A DNA stretch of 64,000 bases from Nocardioides sp. NBC_00368 (lineage in GTDB: Bacteria > Actinomycetota > Actinomycetes > Propionibacteriales > Nocardioidaceae): NCBI RefSeq assembly GCF_036090055.1, contig NZ_CP107970.1, positions 2,234,501 through 2,298,500 of the forward strand. Reading direction: 5' to 3'. Below the pieces are notes generated by a model. The model worked only from the letters and a program-made list of their open reading frames with translations. It did not search any database and had not been told where the DNA came from. The translations under genes were made by a program, and so were the position numbers. Position 1 is the stretch's first letter, and each line of letters starts with the position of its first letter. Below are positions 41,245-50,727 of this stretch, piece by piece.

Positions 41245-42513
41245 TCAGTCCAGCACCCGCCGAGCGATCGCGATCCGCTGCAGGGTCGTCGGGTGCGAAC
41301 CGAACCACCACTGCGACCAGGCTTGCGGCGACGGGTCGGAGAGCGAGCGTACGCCGAGGGCGTGCTGCAGCCGCGTGAACGACTTCAGGTCGCCGGTGGC
41401 GTGGAGCGCGTCGACATCGGCGCGGGCCTCGACCTGCCTGCTGAGCCCGTTCTGCACGGGCATCGCCAGCACGCTCGCGAGCGCGAAGACCGCCAGCAGC
41501 ATCGGGATGCCTTCGGGGGTGGCGTACTCCTCCGGGCGGCGGTAGGAGAGCAGCAGGCCCAGCAGACCGACGGCGGTGACCGCTCCGGCGGCGCCGATGA
41601 CGGTGCCGACCAGGACGTCGTCGTGCTTGGCATGGGCGAGCTCGTGGGCGACCACGGAGAGGACCGCCCCGCGCGCGGCCGCGCCTCGCTGCGAGTCGAC
41701 GAGGTTGTCGTAGAGGACGACCCGGCGGGTGGAGCCGAAGCCGGTGACGTACGCGTTGAGCGACGTCGTCCGCCGGGAGGCATCGACCACCAGGACATCG
41801 TCGAGATCGACGCCCTCGCGCTCGGCGATCGCCATCACCTCGGTGCGGAACTGGCCGCGCGGCAGCGGCTCGAAGTCGTTGAACAGCGGCTCGATGACGA
41901 CCGGGTAGACGAAGGAGCCGAGCACCACCAGGGCGGCGACCAGACCGGCGGCGAGGGCCGGCCACCAACGCCGGCCGAGACGGATGCAGGCGAAGAGCGC
42001 GAGCAGCGCCAGGGACGTGGTCACGATGCCGACGACCTGGTTGAGCAGCGAGTCCGTCAGCCAGGGCGCCCACGCCTGCCGGGAAAGCCCGTAGCGCACC
42101 TGCAGCCGGTGGAGCGCCACCCCGAACGGCAGGGTCGCGATCCAGCCGAGGAGCGTGACCACGGCGACCGCGAGCACCACCCGGAGCAGCCACGGTCCGC
42201 GCAGCCGAGCCACCAGGCGCCTCCCGAGCGAGGTGAACCCGAGCACGCAGGCGATCACCAGGGAGACGACCAGCGAAGCCCGGCTGAGCCAACGCGCGGT
42301 GCCGGAGTAGGCGAGCATCCGCTCCAGCTCCTCGGCCGTGAACACGTCGCGCTCGTCGGGAAGGTCGAGCGGGCCGCCCGGGTAGGGATGCCACGGGATC
42401 AACGCCCACGCGAGGACCACGAACGCCACCGCGCCGAGGACGAGAACCACCCAGGACGTACGCCGCGTGCTGATCACGTCGCACGCATGGTTCACTCGCT
42501 GACGCTCACTCAC
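41245..42513 (-). CDS. M48-family membrane metallopeptidase (Ste24-like)
   Basis: The 422-aa protein has several membrane helices in its N-terminal half, then the zinc site VVAHELAHAKHDD (HExxH) and a downstream glutamate in QVEARADVDALHATGD, as in CAAX-prenyl protease/HtpX-type M48 enzymes. It probably degrades or matures membrane or surface proteins. GTG 42513 is uncertain: the surrounding 28 bp are duplicated at 42574-42601, and a GTG at 42495 is also possible. Confidence 0.88.
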   Translation of the reverse strand: MSERQRVNHACDVISTRRTSWVVLVLGAVAFVVLAWALIPWHPYPGGPLDLPDERDVFTAEELERMLAYSGTARWLSRASLVVSLVIACVLGFTSLGRRLVARLRGPWLLRVVLAVAVVTLLGWIATLPFGVALHRLQVRYGLSRQAWAPWLTDSLLNQVVGIVTTSLALLALFACIRLGRRWWPALAAGLVAALVVLGSFVYPVVIEPLFNDFEPLPRGQFRTEVMAIAEREGVDLDDVLVVDASRRTTSLNAYVTGFGSTRRVVLYDNLVDSQRGAAARGAVLSVVAHELAHAKHDDVLVGTVIGAAGAVTAVGLLGLLLSYRRPEEYATPEGIPMLLAVFALASVLAMPVQNGLSRQVEARADVDALHATGDLKSFTRLQHALGVRSLSDPSPQAWSQWWFGSHPTTLQRIAIARRVLD

Positions 42514-42601
42514 GACGCCACGTCCGTAGCGCAAGCGCCAGAATACGGACGCGGCGCCGTGTCGTACACATCGTTCACTCGCTGACGCTCGCTCACGACG
42601 C
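42491..42601. repeat. 28-bp direct repeat around the M48 gene start
   Basis: Copies at 42491-42518 and 42574-42601 differ at one base and are 83 bp apart. The first covers the M48 start region and the second covers the stop codon of the upstream metallopeptidase gene. Confidence 0.85.
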
Positions 42602-43843
42602 AGAGTGTGACAGACGGGTCCGCCAGCGGGCGGTCAGCTCGTCCTCCCCGAAGCCGAAGCTCGCCTGCAGCGCCTTCTCCAGCGAGATGCCGCGGCCGGT
42701 CTCCTCGTAGAGGTCGACCAGGGCCTGCTCGCCGCCGGCCGCGGCGAGCACCTCGCAGGCCAGCCAGGCGGCTTCGTACTCGGCGCCGAAGTGCTCCGAG
42801 CGGGTGTTGAACTCTGCCTTGCCCGGCAGGTGGTCGGGGGCGCCGTTCTCGCGGACCTGGGCCAGGATCTGGCCGGCGGTCTTGCTCAACGGGAGCGTGG
42901 TGTCGCGCAGCGCGACGTAGTCGGCGAAGCCCTCGATGAGCCACATCGGCCGACGGGTGTTGGTCGCCGCGTCGGTGGCCGCGTGCGTGGCCTCGTGGGT
43001 GATGACCACCTGGGCGCCGGGTGCGTCCAGGTCGCCGATGACGCCCTGGTTGACCCACACGTGCAGGGGTGTCCCGGCCTTCGTGGACCCGTCGACGGTC
43101 GCGGTCACCGCGGCGACGGCGGTGTAGGTGCCCTGCTGGGCGCCCAGCGCGGAGTCGAGGCCGGTGGCGGGCACCTCGAGGACCAGACGCGGCTGGTCCC
43201 ACGGGATCACCTTGCGGACCTGGGTGACCGCGGTGGCGGCCAGCTCGGCGTAGCGGTCGGCGACCTCGGCCGAGGCCTGGACGATCACGAGGCTCGAGCC
43301 GCTGCGGCGCACCTCGACGGGACCGCTCAGCCACAACGGCATCCGGGTGCCCTGGGACGCCGAGAACCCGGTGATCGCCCCCTCGGCGTCGAAACCGACC
43401 CTGAGCTCCTCGGTCAGCGCCGGGTCGCCCGGCGTGCGCCACGACATCTCCACGTCGGCCATGAAGGAGCCGTCCTGCTCCACGTTGCCCGCCTCGGCGA
43501 CGTACCTCGCGGTGACGTCCTCGAGGCCGATGGCGAGCGCGTTGCGCACCGCGACCGAGGCGGCGTCCTCGCCGTCGGGCTCCGCCCCCTCACGTACGCC
43601 GGCGACCAGCTGCTCCAGCGAGGCCCGGGCGCCCGCGGTGTCGGCGCGAACCACCGGCGCGGTGGTCGGAGTGGGCGCGACGTACTCGCCCCCGCCGGTG
43701 AGCCGCCACCCGACGAACCCGGCGAGGAGCATCACCAGCACCAGCGCGGCCCCGATGAGAGCGGGGCGGGCCTGGAGGCGGGAAAGAAGAGAGCCGACCG
43801 TTCGCACCTGCGAACGATCGGCCTCTTCGGGGTCCTGGGTCAA
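42593..43843 (-). CDS. Membrane-anchored gluzincin-like metallopeptidase
   Basis: The 416-aa protein has a short cytoplasmic N-terminus, one helix (about 29-48), and an extracytoplasmic region with a lipoprotein-like beta domain and a zinc site: VITHEATHAATDAA (HExxH) followed 17 residues later by LIEGFADYVA, the gluzincin third-ligand motif. I recognise no named family. TTG 43843 is one base from the NlpC/P60 stop, so it is probably co-expressed with that cell-wall hydrolase and may act on wall proteins. Confidence 0.8.
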   Translation of the reverse strand: MTQDPEEADRSQVRTVGSLLSRLQARPALIGAALVLVMLLAGFVGWRLTGGGEYVAPTPTTAPVVRADTAGARASLEQLVAGVREGAEPDGEDAASVAVRNALAIGLEDVTARYVAEAGNVEQDGSFMADVEMSWRTPGDPALTEELRVGFDAEGAITGFSASQGTRMPLWLSGPVEVRRSGSSLVIVQASAEVADRYAELAATAVTQVRKVIPWDQPRLVLEVPATGLDSALGAQQGTYTAVAAVTATVDGSTKAGTPLHVWVNQGVIGDLDAPGAQVVITHEATHAATDAATNTRRPMWLIEGFADYVALRDTTLPLSKTAGQILAQVRENGAPDHLPGKAEFNTRSEHFGAEYEAAWLACEVLAAAGGEQALVDLYEETGRGISLEKALQASFGFGEDELTARWRTRLSHSAS

Positions 43844-43844
43844 C

Positions 43845-44831
43845 TCAGCCCGGGCGGACGGCGCCCGTGTAGGGCATCTCGTCGATCGGCGAGACCTTCA
43901 CACCGGTGCTCGGGTTGGACGCATGCACCATCTGGCCGTTGCCGATGTAGATGCCGACGTGGCTGATCGGGCTGTAGAAGAAGACCAGGTCACCGGGGGC
44001 GAGCTGGTCGCGCGAGACCTGGGGGCCGCTGCTGTACTGCGCCGAGGAGGAGTGCGGCAGCGAGACACCGGCCTGACCCCAGGCACCCATGGTGAGGCCC
44101 GAGCAGTCCCACGACTCGGTGCCGGTGGCCCCGTAGACGTAGGCGTCGCCGACCTGGGCGAGGGCGTAGTCCACGGCCACCTTGGCGCGGCCCGAGGGCG
44201 GCGGCAGGTTGGACGGGATGCTGGTGTCGGTGGACTGGATGGCCTCCAGCTCATCGGCCTCGAGCTCGTCGAGCTCGGCCTGGGCCGCCTCGAACTTCTC
44301 GTCGATCTCGCTCTTCTTCTGCTGCATGGTCGTCTTGACCTTGGCCATCTGGGCCTTGGCGTCCTCGGTCGCCTCGCGACGCACCTGGAGGGCCTCGGCC
44401 TCGGTGTTGTAGCGGGCCAGCAGGTCGGCCTGCAGCGCGTTGTAGGACGAGACGGTGGCGAGACCGGCGAGGAACTCCTGCGGGTCCTCGGAGGTGATCA
44501 CCTGGCCGACGGCAGAGACGTCGGAGCCCTCGAACTGGCGCAGCACGGAGTCGCGGAGCTCGGCGCGGATCTTGTCGAGCTCCTTGCTCTGGCGCTTCTC
44601 GTCGGCGTTGAGGTCCTCGAGCTGGTCCTTGAGGTCCTGCAGCCGCAGCTTGGCGTTGCTGAAGTCCTCGTTGGCCGCCTCGGCCTGCGTGTAGAGCTTG
44701 TCGACCTTCTTGCGAACGTCGTCGATGTCTGGTTCGGCCTGGGCGGGGGTCGCGGCGGGAATGATCCCGGCGACACCGATGGCGGCGATGCCGGCTGCTC
44801 CGGCAATGAGTCGCTTCCGGTCGCGTGTCAC
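43845..44831 (-). CDS. NlpC/P60 peptidoglycan endopeptidase
   Basis: The 328-aa secreted protein has a signal peptide (cleavage near ATPAQA, about residue 32), a coiled-coil region (about 35-205) and a C-terminal NlpC/P60 domain with catalytic Cys in WDCSGLTMGAW, His in ISHVGIYIG and polar His in MVHASNP. It should cut peptide stems for cell separation, like RipA-type enzymes. GTG 44831 is preceded by AAGGAGACC. A long 5' leader contains a c-di-AMP riboswitch, so wall hydrolysis is tied to this second messenger. It matches Rv2190c in position. Confidence 0.94.
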   Translation of the reverse strand: MTRDRKRLIAGAAGIAAIGVAGIIPAATPAQAEPDIDDVRKKVDKLYTQAEAANEDFSNAKLRLQDLKDQLEDLNADEKRQSKELDKIRAELRDSVLRQFEGSDVSAVGQVITSEDPQEFLAGLATVSSYNALQADLLARYNTEAEALQVRREATEDAKAQMAKVKTTMQQKKSEIDEKFEAAQAELDELEADELEAIQSTDTSIPSNLPPPSGRAKVAVDYALAQVGDAYVYGATGTESWDCSGLTMGAWGQAGVSLPHSSSAQYSSGPQVSRDQLAPGDLVFFYSPISHVGIYIGNGQMVHASNPSTGVKVSPIDEMPYTGAVRPG

Positions 44832-44857
44832 GAGCGGACGGTCTCCTTGTGTAGTCG

Positions 44858-45046
44858 TTGAACGCCTACCGGGTGAGCTGACGGGTTCAGGCACGACCTG
44901 CCCTACCACCGCTCCTCGACCTGGTCCCCCAGATCGCCCTTGCGGCGGATGCACCCCAGGTGATCGCACTCCGCGTTGCGGCGTACGACCGGTGTGGTTC
45001 CCCGGCTCCTGGCCCGCCCCGAAGCGGGCCTGGACTAAGCGCGACA
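44858..45046 (-). promoter_or_regulatory. c-di-AMP (ydaO/yuaA) riboswitch
   Basis: The leader of the NlpC/P60 gene contains the conserved ydaO blocks in order: CGCGCTTAGTCC, GGGGAACC (44996-45003), GGGGTGCATCCGCCGC, AAGGGCGA, and CCTGAACCCGTCAGCTCACC followed by CGGTAGGCG (ending 44863). This matches, from memory, riboswitches ahead of rpf and NlpC genes in Streptomyces and relatives. Outer boundaries are approximate. Ligand binding would normally lower expression. It accounts for most of the 316-bp gap at 44832-45147; upstream, TAGTGT (45095-45100) is a candidate -10 and CACTCG/CGAGTG (45045-45080) an imperfect palindrome. Confidence 0.85.
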
Positions 45047-45147
45047 CTCGCGTGAGTCGGTTGACTCACTCCCACGAGTGCCAAGTTCCTGCGCACACTA
45101 GCCGACGGGATCCCCCACCTGCCAACCACCCACGCCCAAAAGTTCGG

Positions 45148-45345
45148 CTACATACCCTCCACTAATGGCAGAGCCACCATCCGCAGCGGCGGGACCAGCC
45201 CACCATCGGCGAGCACGTCGAGCGCCCGGCGCTCCTCGTCCTCGATGGTCAGCTCCGGAGGCGGGCCCAGCAGCACGGTGACCACGCAGTCGTGGCACGC
45301 CAGTCCGCGCACGAGGCAGGTGTCACAGTCGATTCTCGTCGTCAT
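45148..45345 (-). CDS. Small four-cysteine protein
   Basis: The 65-aa protein starts TTRIDCDTCLVRGLACHDCVV, with two CxxC pairs (Cys7/Cys10 and Cys17/Cys20) likely to bind zinc, then VLLGPPPELTIEDEERRALDVLADGGLVPPLRM. I recall close homologues in other actinobacteria beside the NlpC gene, which supports its reality despite the size. Function unknown. It is divergent from the NYN gene with 122 bp between. Confidence 0.75.
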   Translation of the reverse strand: MTTRIDCDTCLVRGLACHDCVVTVLLGPPPELTIEDEERRALDVLADGGLVPPLRMVALPLVEGM

Positions 45346-45455
45346 GCTGCGACGGTCTCACCGACCACCGACATTTTTGCTTTCGTACGGTTGCGTGCGG
45401 CGTGTCACCACCATCGCAGCGCGGTATTCGAGGCGGCGATCGTCGGCCCGGTCTC

Positions 45456-45461
45456 TACACT
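45456..45461 (+). promoter_or_regulatory. Leaderless -10 box of the NYN gene
   Basis: TACACT ends six bases before ATG 45468. Confidence 0.6.
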
Positions 45462-45467
45462 TGACGT

Positions 45468-46733
45468 ATGGAGGTCTCCGCGTACGCGACGCTCCCCGAC
45501 ACGGTCCGGGGGCGCATCGTCGCGCTCACGGCCGGGGTGCTTCCCGACGTGGTGCGCCTCCCGCCCGCGCTCAAGCGGATCGCCGACTTCGCCCCCGCCC
45601 GGCGCGCCAAGGCCGGCGGCGCGATGATCGCCTCGGTGCTCGAGACCGACGACGAGGTGCGGGAGAAGGTCGGGAGCCAGCTGCGCCCGGCGTACGTCTC
45701 CGAGGGCTCCGCCGAGGACCTCACGCTGCCCGAGGATCCGGCCGAGGCGGCCGCCGTCGTGTGGCTCGTCCGGCCCGACGGCTGGGAGGTCTCGCTCAAG
45801 GAGGCCCTGGACCGGCTGGACGCGGCCGCGGTCCCGGCGGTCGACGCCGAGGTCGCGCGCCTGCGCGGCAAGCTCGCCGCCGCGGAGGACGAGATCCGTG
45901 AGGTGCGCGCCGACCGCAAGGCCCGTCTCGACGAGCTCAAGGCCGACAACACCACGCTGCGACGCAAGCTCGGCGAGGCCCGGGCCGCCGCCCGCGAGGC
46001 CGGCACCGGGCTGGACGAGGCCCTGACCGAGGCGCGCGAGGCGCTCGCCCGCGCCCAGGACGAGCTGGCCGCACGCGACCGGCAGCTGCGCCAGCTCCGC
46101 AGCCAGGTCGACAAGCTGGAGCGCGAGGCGGCCGCGGAGCGGCGCACCTCGAAGACGGATCGCGAGGACGCCTCGCTGCGGGCCCGCTTCCTGCTCGACA
46201 CCCTGCTCGACGCGGCCGGAGGACTCCGCCGCGAGCTCGCCCTGCCCCCGGTCACCGGCACCCCGGGCGAGCGAGTCGAGGCCGAGCTGGCCTCCGCGGA
46301 CGCCGCCGCGGGCGCCGGAGTCACCAGCAGCGCCCACCTCGAGCAGTTCCTGGCGATGCCCAGGGTCCGGCTGATCGTGGACGGCTACAACGTCTCCAAG
46401 GCCCTGTGGCCCGACTCCGCGCTCGATGCCCAGCGGCTGCGGCTGCTGCGCGCGATCGCTCCGATCGCGGCCCGCACCGGCGCCGAGACGACCGTCGTCT
46501 TCGACGCCCACTCCGCGTCCGTACGTCCCACCGCCGTGCCTCCGCGCGGCGTCAAGGTCCTCTTCTCCCCCGAGGGCGTCATCGCCGACGACGTCATCCG
46601 CGACCTCGTCGACGCCGAGCCCGCCGGCCGCATCATCCTCGTCGCCACCGACGACGCCGAGATCATCAAGGACGTACGCCGCGCCGGCGCCCGCACCGTC
46701 CCCCTCTCCTCCCTCTCGCCTCTGCTCGGCTGA
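45468..46733 (+). CDS. NYN/PIN-domain protein with coiled coil
   Basis: The 421-aa protein has an N-terminal helical region, a long coiled coil (about residues 120-230) rich in Glu/Arg/Ala, and a C-terminal NYN (YacP-like PIN) domain: VRLIVDGYNVSKALWP, TTVVFDAHSA, GVIADDVIRDLVD and ILVATDDAEIIKDVRRAG. The four acidic residues of the PIN active site are present, so ribonuclease activity is plausible. It matches the actinobacterial NYN family with an N-terminal extension. The gene ends at the edge of a tandem repeat array. Confidence 0.88.
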   Translation: MEVSAYATLPDTVRGRIVALTAGVLPDVVRLPPALKRIADFAPARRAKAGGAMIASVLETDDEVREKVGSQLRPAYVSEGSAEDLTLPEDPAEAAAVVWLVRPDGWEVSLKEALDRLDAAAVPAVDAEVARLRGKLAAAEDEIREVRADRKARLDELKADNTTLRRKLGEARAAAREAGTGLDEALTEAREALARAQDELAARDRQLRQLRSQVDKLEREAAAERRTSKTDREDASLRARFLLDTLLDAAGGLRRELALPPVTGTPGERVEAELASADAAAGAGVTSSAHLEQFLAMPRVRLIVDGYNVSKALWPDSALDAQRLRLLRAIAPIAARTGAETTVVFDAHSASVRPTAVPPRGVKVLFSPEGVIADDVIRDLVDAEPAGRIILVATDDAEIIKDVRRAGARTVPLSSLSPLLG

Positions 46734-46736
46734 CCG

Positions 46737-47133
46737 CGCTGCGCGAACTGCGAAGCAATCGCCGACAACCCAGCGCCGGAGCGCTCCTCGTCTGGACGCA
46801 GCGGAGCGAGGGAGCGAAGCGACTGAGCGCAGCGGAGGAAGACGAGGATCAAGCGCAGGCGCTGCGCGAATTGCGAAGCAATCGCCACAAGTACAGCGCC
46901 AGAGCGCTCCTCGTCTGGACGCAGCGCAGCGAGGAGCGCAGCGACGAACGAAGCGGAGGAAGACGAGGATCAAGCGAAAGCGCTGCGCGAATTGCGAAGC
47001 AATCGCATCAAGTACAGCGCCAGAGCGCTCCTCGTCTGGACGCAGCGCAGTGAGGAGCGCAGCGACGAACGGAGCGGAGGAAGACGAGGATCAAGCGCAG
47101 GCGCTGCGCGAATTGCGAAGCAATCGCATCAAG
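46737..47133. repeat. 121-bp tandem repeat array
   Basis: Three full units start at 46737, 46860 and 46981 (123, 121 and 121 bp), and a 32-bp partial unit starts at 47102. Each contains CGCTGCGCGAATTGCGAAGCAATCGC and an inverted pair TCCTCGTCT/AGACGAGGA that can form a long hairpin. Units 2 and 3 are nearly identical. Unit length is not a multiple of three, so no single frame is conserved; I do not call a gene. The array fills the 433-bp gap between the NYN gene and the nuclease gene. Confidence 0.93.
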
Positions 47134-47152
47134 AACTGTCGGTGAGACCCGC

Positions 47153-47158
47153 TAGTGT
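47153..47158 (+). promoter_or_regulatory. Leaderless -10 box of the DEDDh-GIY-YIG gene
   Basis: TAGTGT ends eight bases before ATG 47167; the palindrome TGTTCGAACA (47158-47167) lies over the start point. Confidence 0.55.
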
Positions 47159-47166
47159 GTTCGAAC

Positions 47167-48918
47167 ATGAGCAGTGCGGCGGTTCGTGAGGCGCGGAAGG
47201 AGATGCGCGCCCGAGCCGTGGCACGCCGGCACCAGGAGACCGCTGGCCGTTGGGAGGCGCAGCGCGGCTTCGACGAGCTCGGCCGACCGCTGCGCGACCT
47301 CACCTTCTGCGTGGTCGACCTGGAGACGACCGGCAACAGCCCCGACAACGGCGGCATGATCACCGAGATCGGCGCGGTGAAGGTGCGCGGCGGCGAGGTG
47401 CTGGGCGAGTTCCAGACCCTGGTCAACCCACACACCGGCATCCCACCGTCGATCGCGGTCCTGACCGGCATCACCAACTCGATGGTCGCCTCCTCCCCCA
47501 CGATCGAGTCGGTGCTGCCGGCGTTCCTCGAGTTCGCCGAGGGCTGCGTGCTGGTCGCCCACAACGCCCCCTTCGACGTGGGCTTCCTCAAGCACTTCGC
47601 CGCGAAGCAGGAGCGGCCGTGGCCGCGCTTCGAGGTGCTCGACACGGTGAAGATCGCCCGCCGGGTGATCACCCGCGACGAGGCGCCCAACCACAAGCTC
47701 GGCTCGCTCGCCCGGGTCTTCGGCTCCCCCACGACCCCCAACCACCGCGCGCTCCAGGACGCCCGGGCGACCGTCGACGTCCTCCACGGGATGATGGAGC
47801 GCCTCGGCAACCTCGGCGTTCTGACGCTCGAGGACCTGGCCGCGTTCTCGGCCAAGGTCACCACCGCCCAGCGCAAGAAGCGCCACCTGGCCGAGGACCT
47901 GCCGCACGCGCCCGGCGTCTATCTGTTCAAGGACAGCCAGGACCGGGTGCTCTACATCGGCACCTCGAAGGACCTGCGCACGCGCGTACGCACCTACTTC
48001 ACCGCCTCCGAGACCCGATCCCGGATGGGCGAGATGGTCGGGCTGGCGGCGACCGTGCAGGGCATCGAGTGCGCCACGGCGCTGGAGGCCGGGGTGCGCG
48101 AGCTGCGGCTCATCGGCGAGCACAAGCCGCCCTACAACCGCCGCTCACGGCGGCCGGAGAAGATGCACTTCGTCAAGCTCACCCAGGAGCCGTGGCCGAG
48201 GCTCTCGCTGGTGAAGCGAGTGCTGGACGACGACGCCGACTACCTCGGGCCGTTCGGGTCCAAGAAGGTCGCCGAGAAGGCGCTCCAGGCGCTCCACGAC
48301 ACGTTCCCGATCCGGCAGTGCTCCGACCGGCTCCCGCTGCTCCCGCGCAAGACCCCGTGCGTCCTCGCCGAGCTCCACCGCTGCCTGAGCCCGTGCGACC
48401 AGAGCGTCCCGGCCGAGACGTACGCGACCTTGGTGGCCCGGGTCCGCGAGTCGCTGCTCCACCGGCCCGACGAGGTCGTCGAGACGATCACCGAGCGGCT
48501 CACCGGCCTGGCCGAGCAGGAGCGGTTCGAGGAGGCGGCCGTCCACCGCGACCGGCTCACCTCCTACCTGCGCGCCGCAGCCCGCACCCAGCGGCTCAGC
48601 GCCCTGACCCGGGTGCCCGACCTCACCGCGATCCGACGGGAGGAAGACGGCCGCTGGGCGGTCCACGTCGTCCGCCACGGGCGGCTCGCCGCGGCCGGGG
48701 TGATCCCCCGCGACGCCAACGCGCACGCCTACGTCGCCGGCCTCCAGCTCAGCGCGGAGACGGTCCTGGACGCACCCGGGCCGGTGCCGGCCGCGAGCGC
48801 CGAGGAGACCGAGCTGGTGCTGCGCTGGCTGGAGTCCCCGGGCGTACGCCTCGCTCACATCGAGGGCGAGTGGACCTGCCCGATCGGCGGTGCGGGCCGG
48901 CGGGCAGCGAGCCTCTAG
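47167..48918 (+). CDS. DEDDh exonuclease fused to GIY-YIG (UvrC-like) nuclease
   Basis: The 583-aa protein combines a DnaQ-type 3'-5' exonuclease (VVDLETTG, HNAPFDVGFLK, and HRALQDARATVDV as the terminal His-x4-Asp) with a GIY-YIG domain (APGVYLFKDSQDRVLYIGTS) and a UvrC-like middle region with two CxxC-type cysteines (PCVLAELHRCLSPC). It lacks UvrC's RNase H-like and HhH ends. It corresponds to Rv2191. A role in DNA repair or end processing is likely but not shown. ATG 47167 fits a leaderless start. Confidence 0.9.
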   Translation: MSSAAVREARKEMRARAVARRHQETAGRWEAQRGFDELGRPLRDLTFCVVDLETTGNSPDNGGMITEIGAVKVRGGEVLGEFQTLVNPHTGIPPSIAVLTGITNSMVASSPTIESVLPAFLEFAEGCVLVAHNAPFDVGFLKHFAAKQERPWPRFEVLDTVKIARRVITRDEAPNHKLGSLARVFGSPTTPNHRALQDARATVDVLHGMMERLGNLGVLTLEDLAAFSAKVTTAQRKKRHLAEDLPHAPGVYLFKDSQDRVLYIGTSKDLRTRVRTYFTASETRSRMGEMVGLAATVQGIECATALEAGVRELRLIGEHKPPYNRRSRRPEKMHFVKLTQEPWPRLSLVKRVLDDDADYLGPFGSKKVAEKALQALHDTFPIRQCSDRLPLLPRKTPCVLAELHRCLSPCDQSVPAETYATLVARVRESLLHRPDEVVETITERLTGLAEQERFEEAAVHRDRLTSYLRAAARTQRLSALTRVPDLTAIRREEDGRWAVHVVRHGRLAAAGVIPRDANAHAYVAGLQLSAETVLDAPGPVPAASAEETELVLRWLESPGVRLAHIEGEWTCPIGGAGRRAASL

Positions 48919-48928
48919 GCCGATCGGC

Positions 48929-48934
48929 TAACGT
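48929..48934 (+). promoter_or_regulatory. Leaderless -10 box of the AsnC-type gene
   Basis: TAACGT ends seven bases before GTG 48942, favouring that start over the GTG at 48933. Confidence 0.6.
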
Positions 48935-48941
48935 GACCTGC

Positions 48942-49220
48942 GTGATCACAGCGATCGTCTTCATCAATGCCGAGGTCTCCCAGATCCCCGAGGTGGCAGA
49001 GGCCGTGGCCGCCATCGACGGCGTCAGCGAGGTCTACTCCGTGACCGGCCAGATCGACCTGATCGCCCTGGTGCGCGTCCGTGCCCACGAGGAGGTGGCC
49101 ACGGTGGTCGCCGACAAGATCAACAAGGTCCCCGGCGTGCTCGAGACGGAGACCCACATCGCCTTCCGCACCTACTCCCAGGTCGACCTGGAAGCCGCCT
49201 TCTCCATCGGCCTGGACTGA
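48942..49220 (+). CDS. Stand-alone Lrp/AsnC effector-binding domain
   Basis: The 92-aa protein consists only of the RAM domain of Lrp/AsnC regulators: ITAIVFINAEVSQIPEVAEAVAAI, EVYSVTGQIDLIALVRVR, VADKINKVPGVLETETHIAFRTY. There is no DNA-binding domain. Such single-domain proteins bind amino acids and can modulate enzymes or other Lrp proteins. Its neighbour, convergent trpD, makes tryptophan-pathway sensing a natural hypothesis. Confidence 0.9.
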   Translation: MITAIVFINAEVSQIPEVAEAVAAIDGVSEVYSVTGQIDLIALVRVRAHEEVATVVADKINKVPGVLETETHIAFRTYSQVDLEAAFSIGLD

Positions 49221-49226
49221 CGGGCA

Positions 49227-49265
49227 ACGGGCGCAAGCCCGTCGTGTGCCGCCGAGTCGGCGCGT
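49227..49265. terminator. Hairpin between the AsnC-type gene and trpD
   Basis: ACGGGC (49227-49232), a GCAA loop and GCCCGT (49237-49242) form a stem. Next to it lies one arm of the recurring GAGTCGGCGCGT motif (49254-49265) without its partner. Confidence 0.55.
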
Positions 49266-49276
49266 GATCATCTAGA

Positions 49277-50310
<1,034 letters not shown>

Positions 50311-50314
<4 letters not shown>

Positions 50315-50721
50315 GCGCCAACGTTAACGGGCCGCAACAGTCCCACGACCGTCCGGGCCAGCTCGAACGGGTCGAGCGGGTGGGCGACGGTGGCCTCCGC
50401 ACGCGACCAGGTGCCGAGCCACGCATCCTGGGGACGACCGATGAGGACCACGATCGGCGGCGCGTCCGGCACCTCGTCCTTGACCGCCTTGGCGATCCCA
50501 AGCCCGCCGGCCGGAGCGGCCTCCCCGTCGAGCACGGCCAGTGCCAGGCCGCCGGCGTCGAGCTGCGCGCGCACGGCCGGCTCGGTCGCCACCTCGACGT
50601 ACTCCACCTCCGGGAGGGAGGGGTGCGGACGGCGTCCGAGAGCGAGGATCACCTGCTTGCGTACGTCGATGTCGTCGCTGTAGACGAGGATCTTCAGAGA
50701 ATTCGAGGTGGTGTCGGTCAC
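50311..50721 (-). CDS. Receiver-like (pseudo-response-regulator) protein
   Basis: The 136-aa protein has the alpha/beta pattern of a CheY-type receiver: LKILVYSDDIDVRKQVILALG with the acidic pair, a possible phospho-accepting Asp in LALAVLDGEAAPAGGLG, and PIVVLIGRPQD. The usual lysine of the fourth motif is not clear, and no output domain follows. It overlaps trpD by four bases and is divergent from the cytochrome genes. Role unknown. Confidence 0.78.
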
Positions 50722-50727
50722 ACCCCG

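Noticed and set aside
46737..47133. CRISPR array
   Set aside because: The units are contiguous 121-bp tandem repeats without spacers, and no cas gene is present in the window.
46385..47145. Long open frames across the 121-bp repeat array on both strands
   Set aside because: Repeat length is not a multiple of three, so successive units read in different frames; the openness reflects low stop-codon content.
47158..47176. Possible second SOS box over the start of the DEDDh-GIY-YIG gene
   Set aside because: TGTTCGAACA is palindromic and contains TCGAAC, but no GTTCGA follows after four bases; only one half-site matches.
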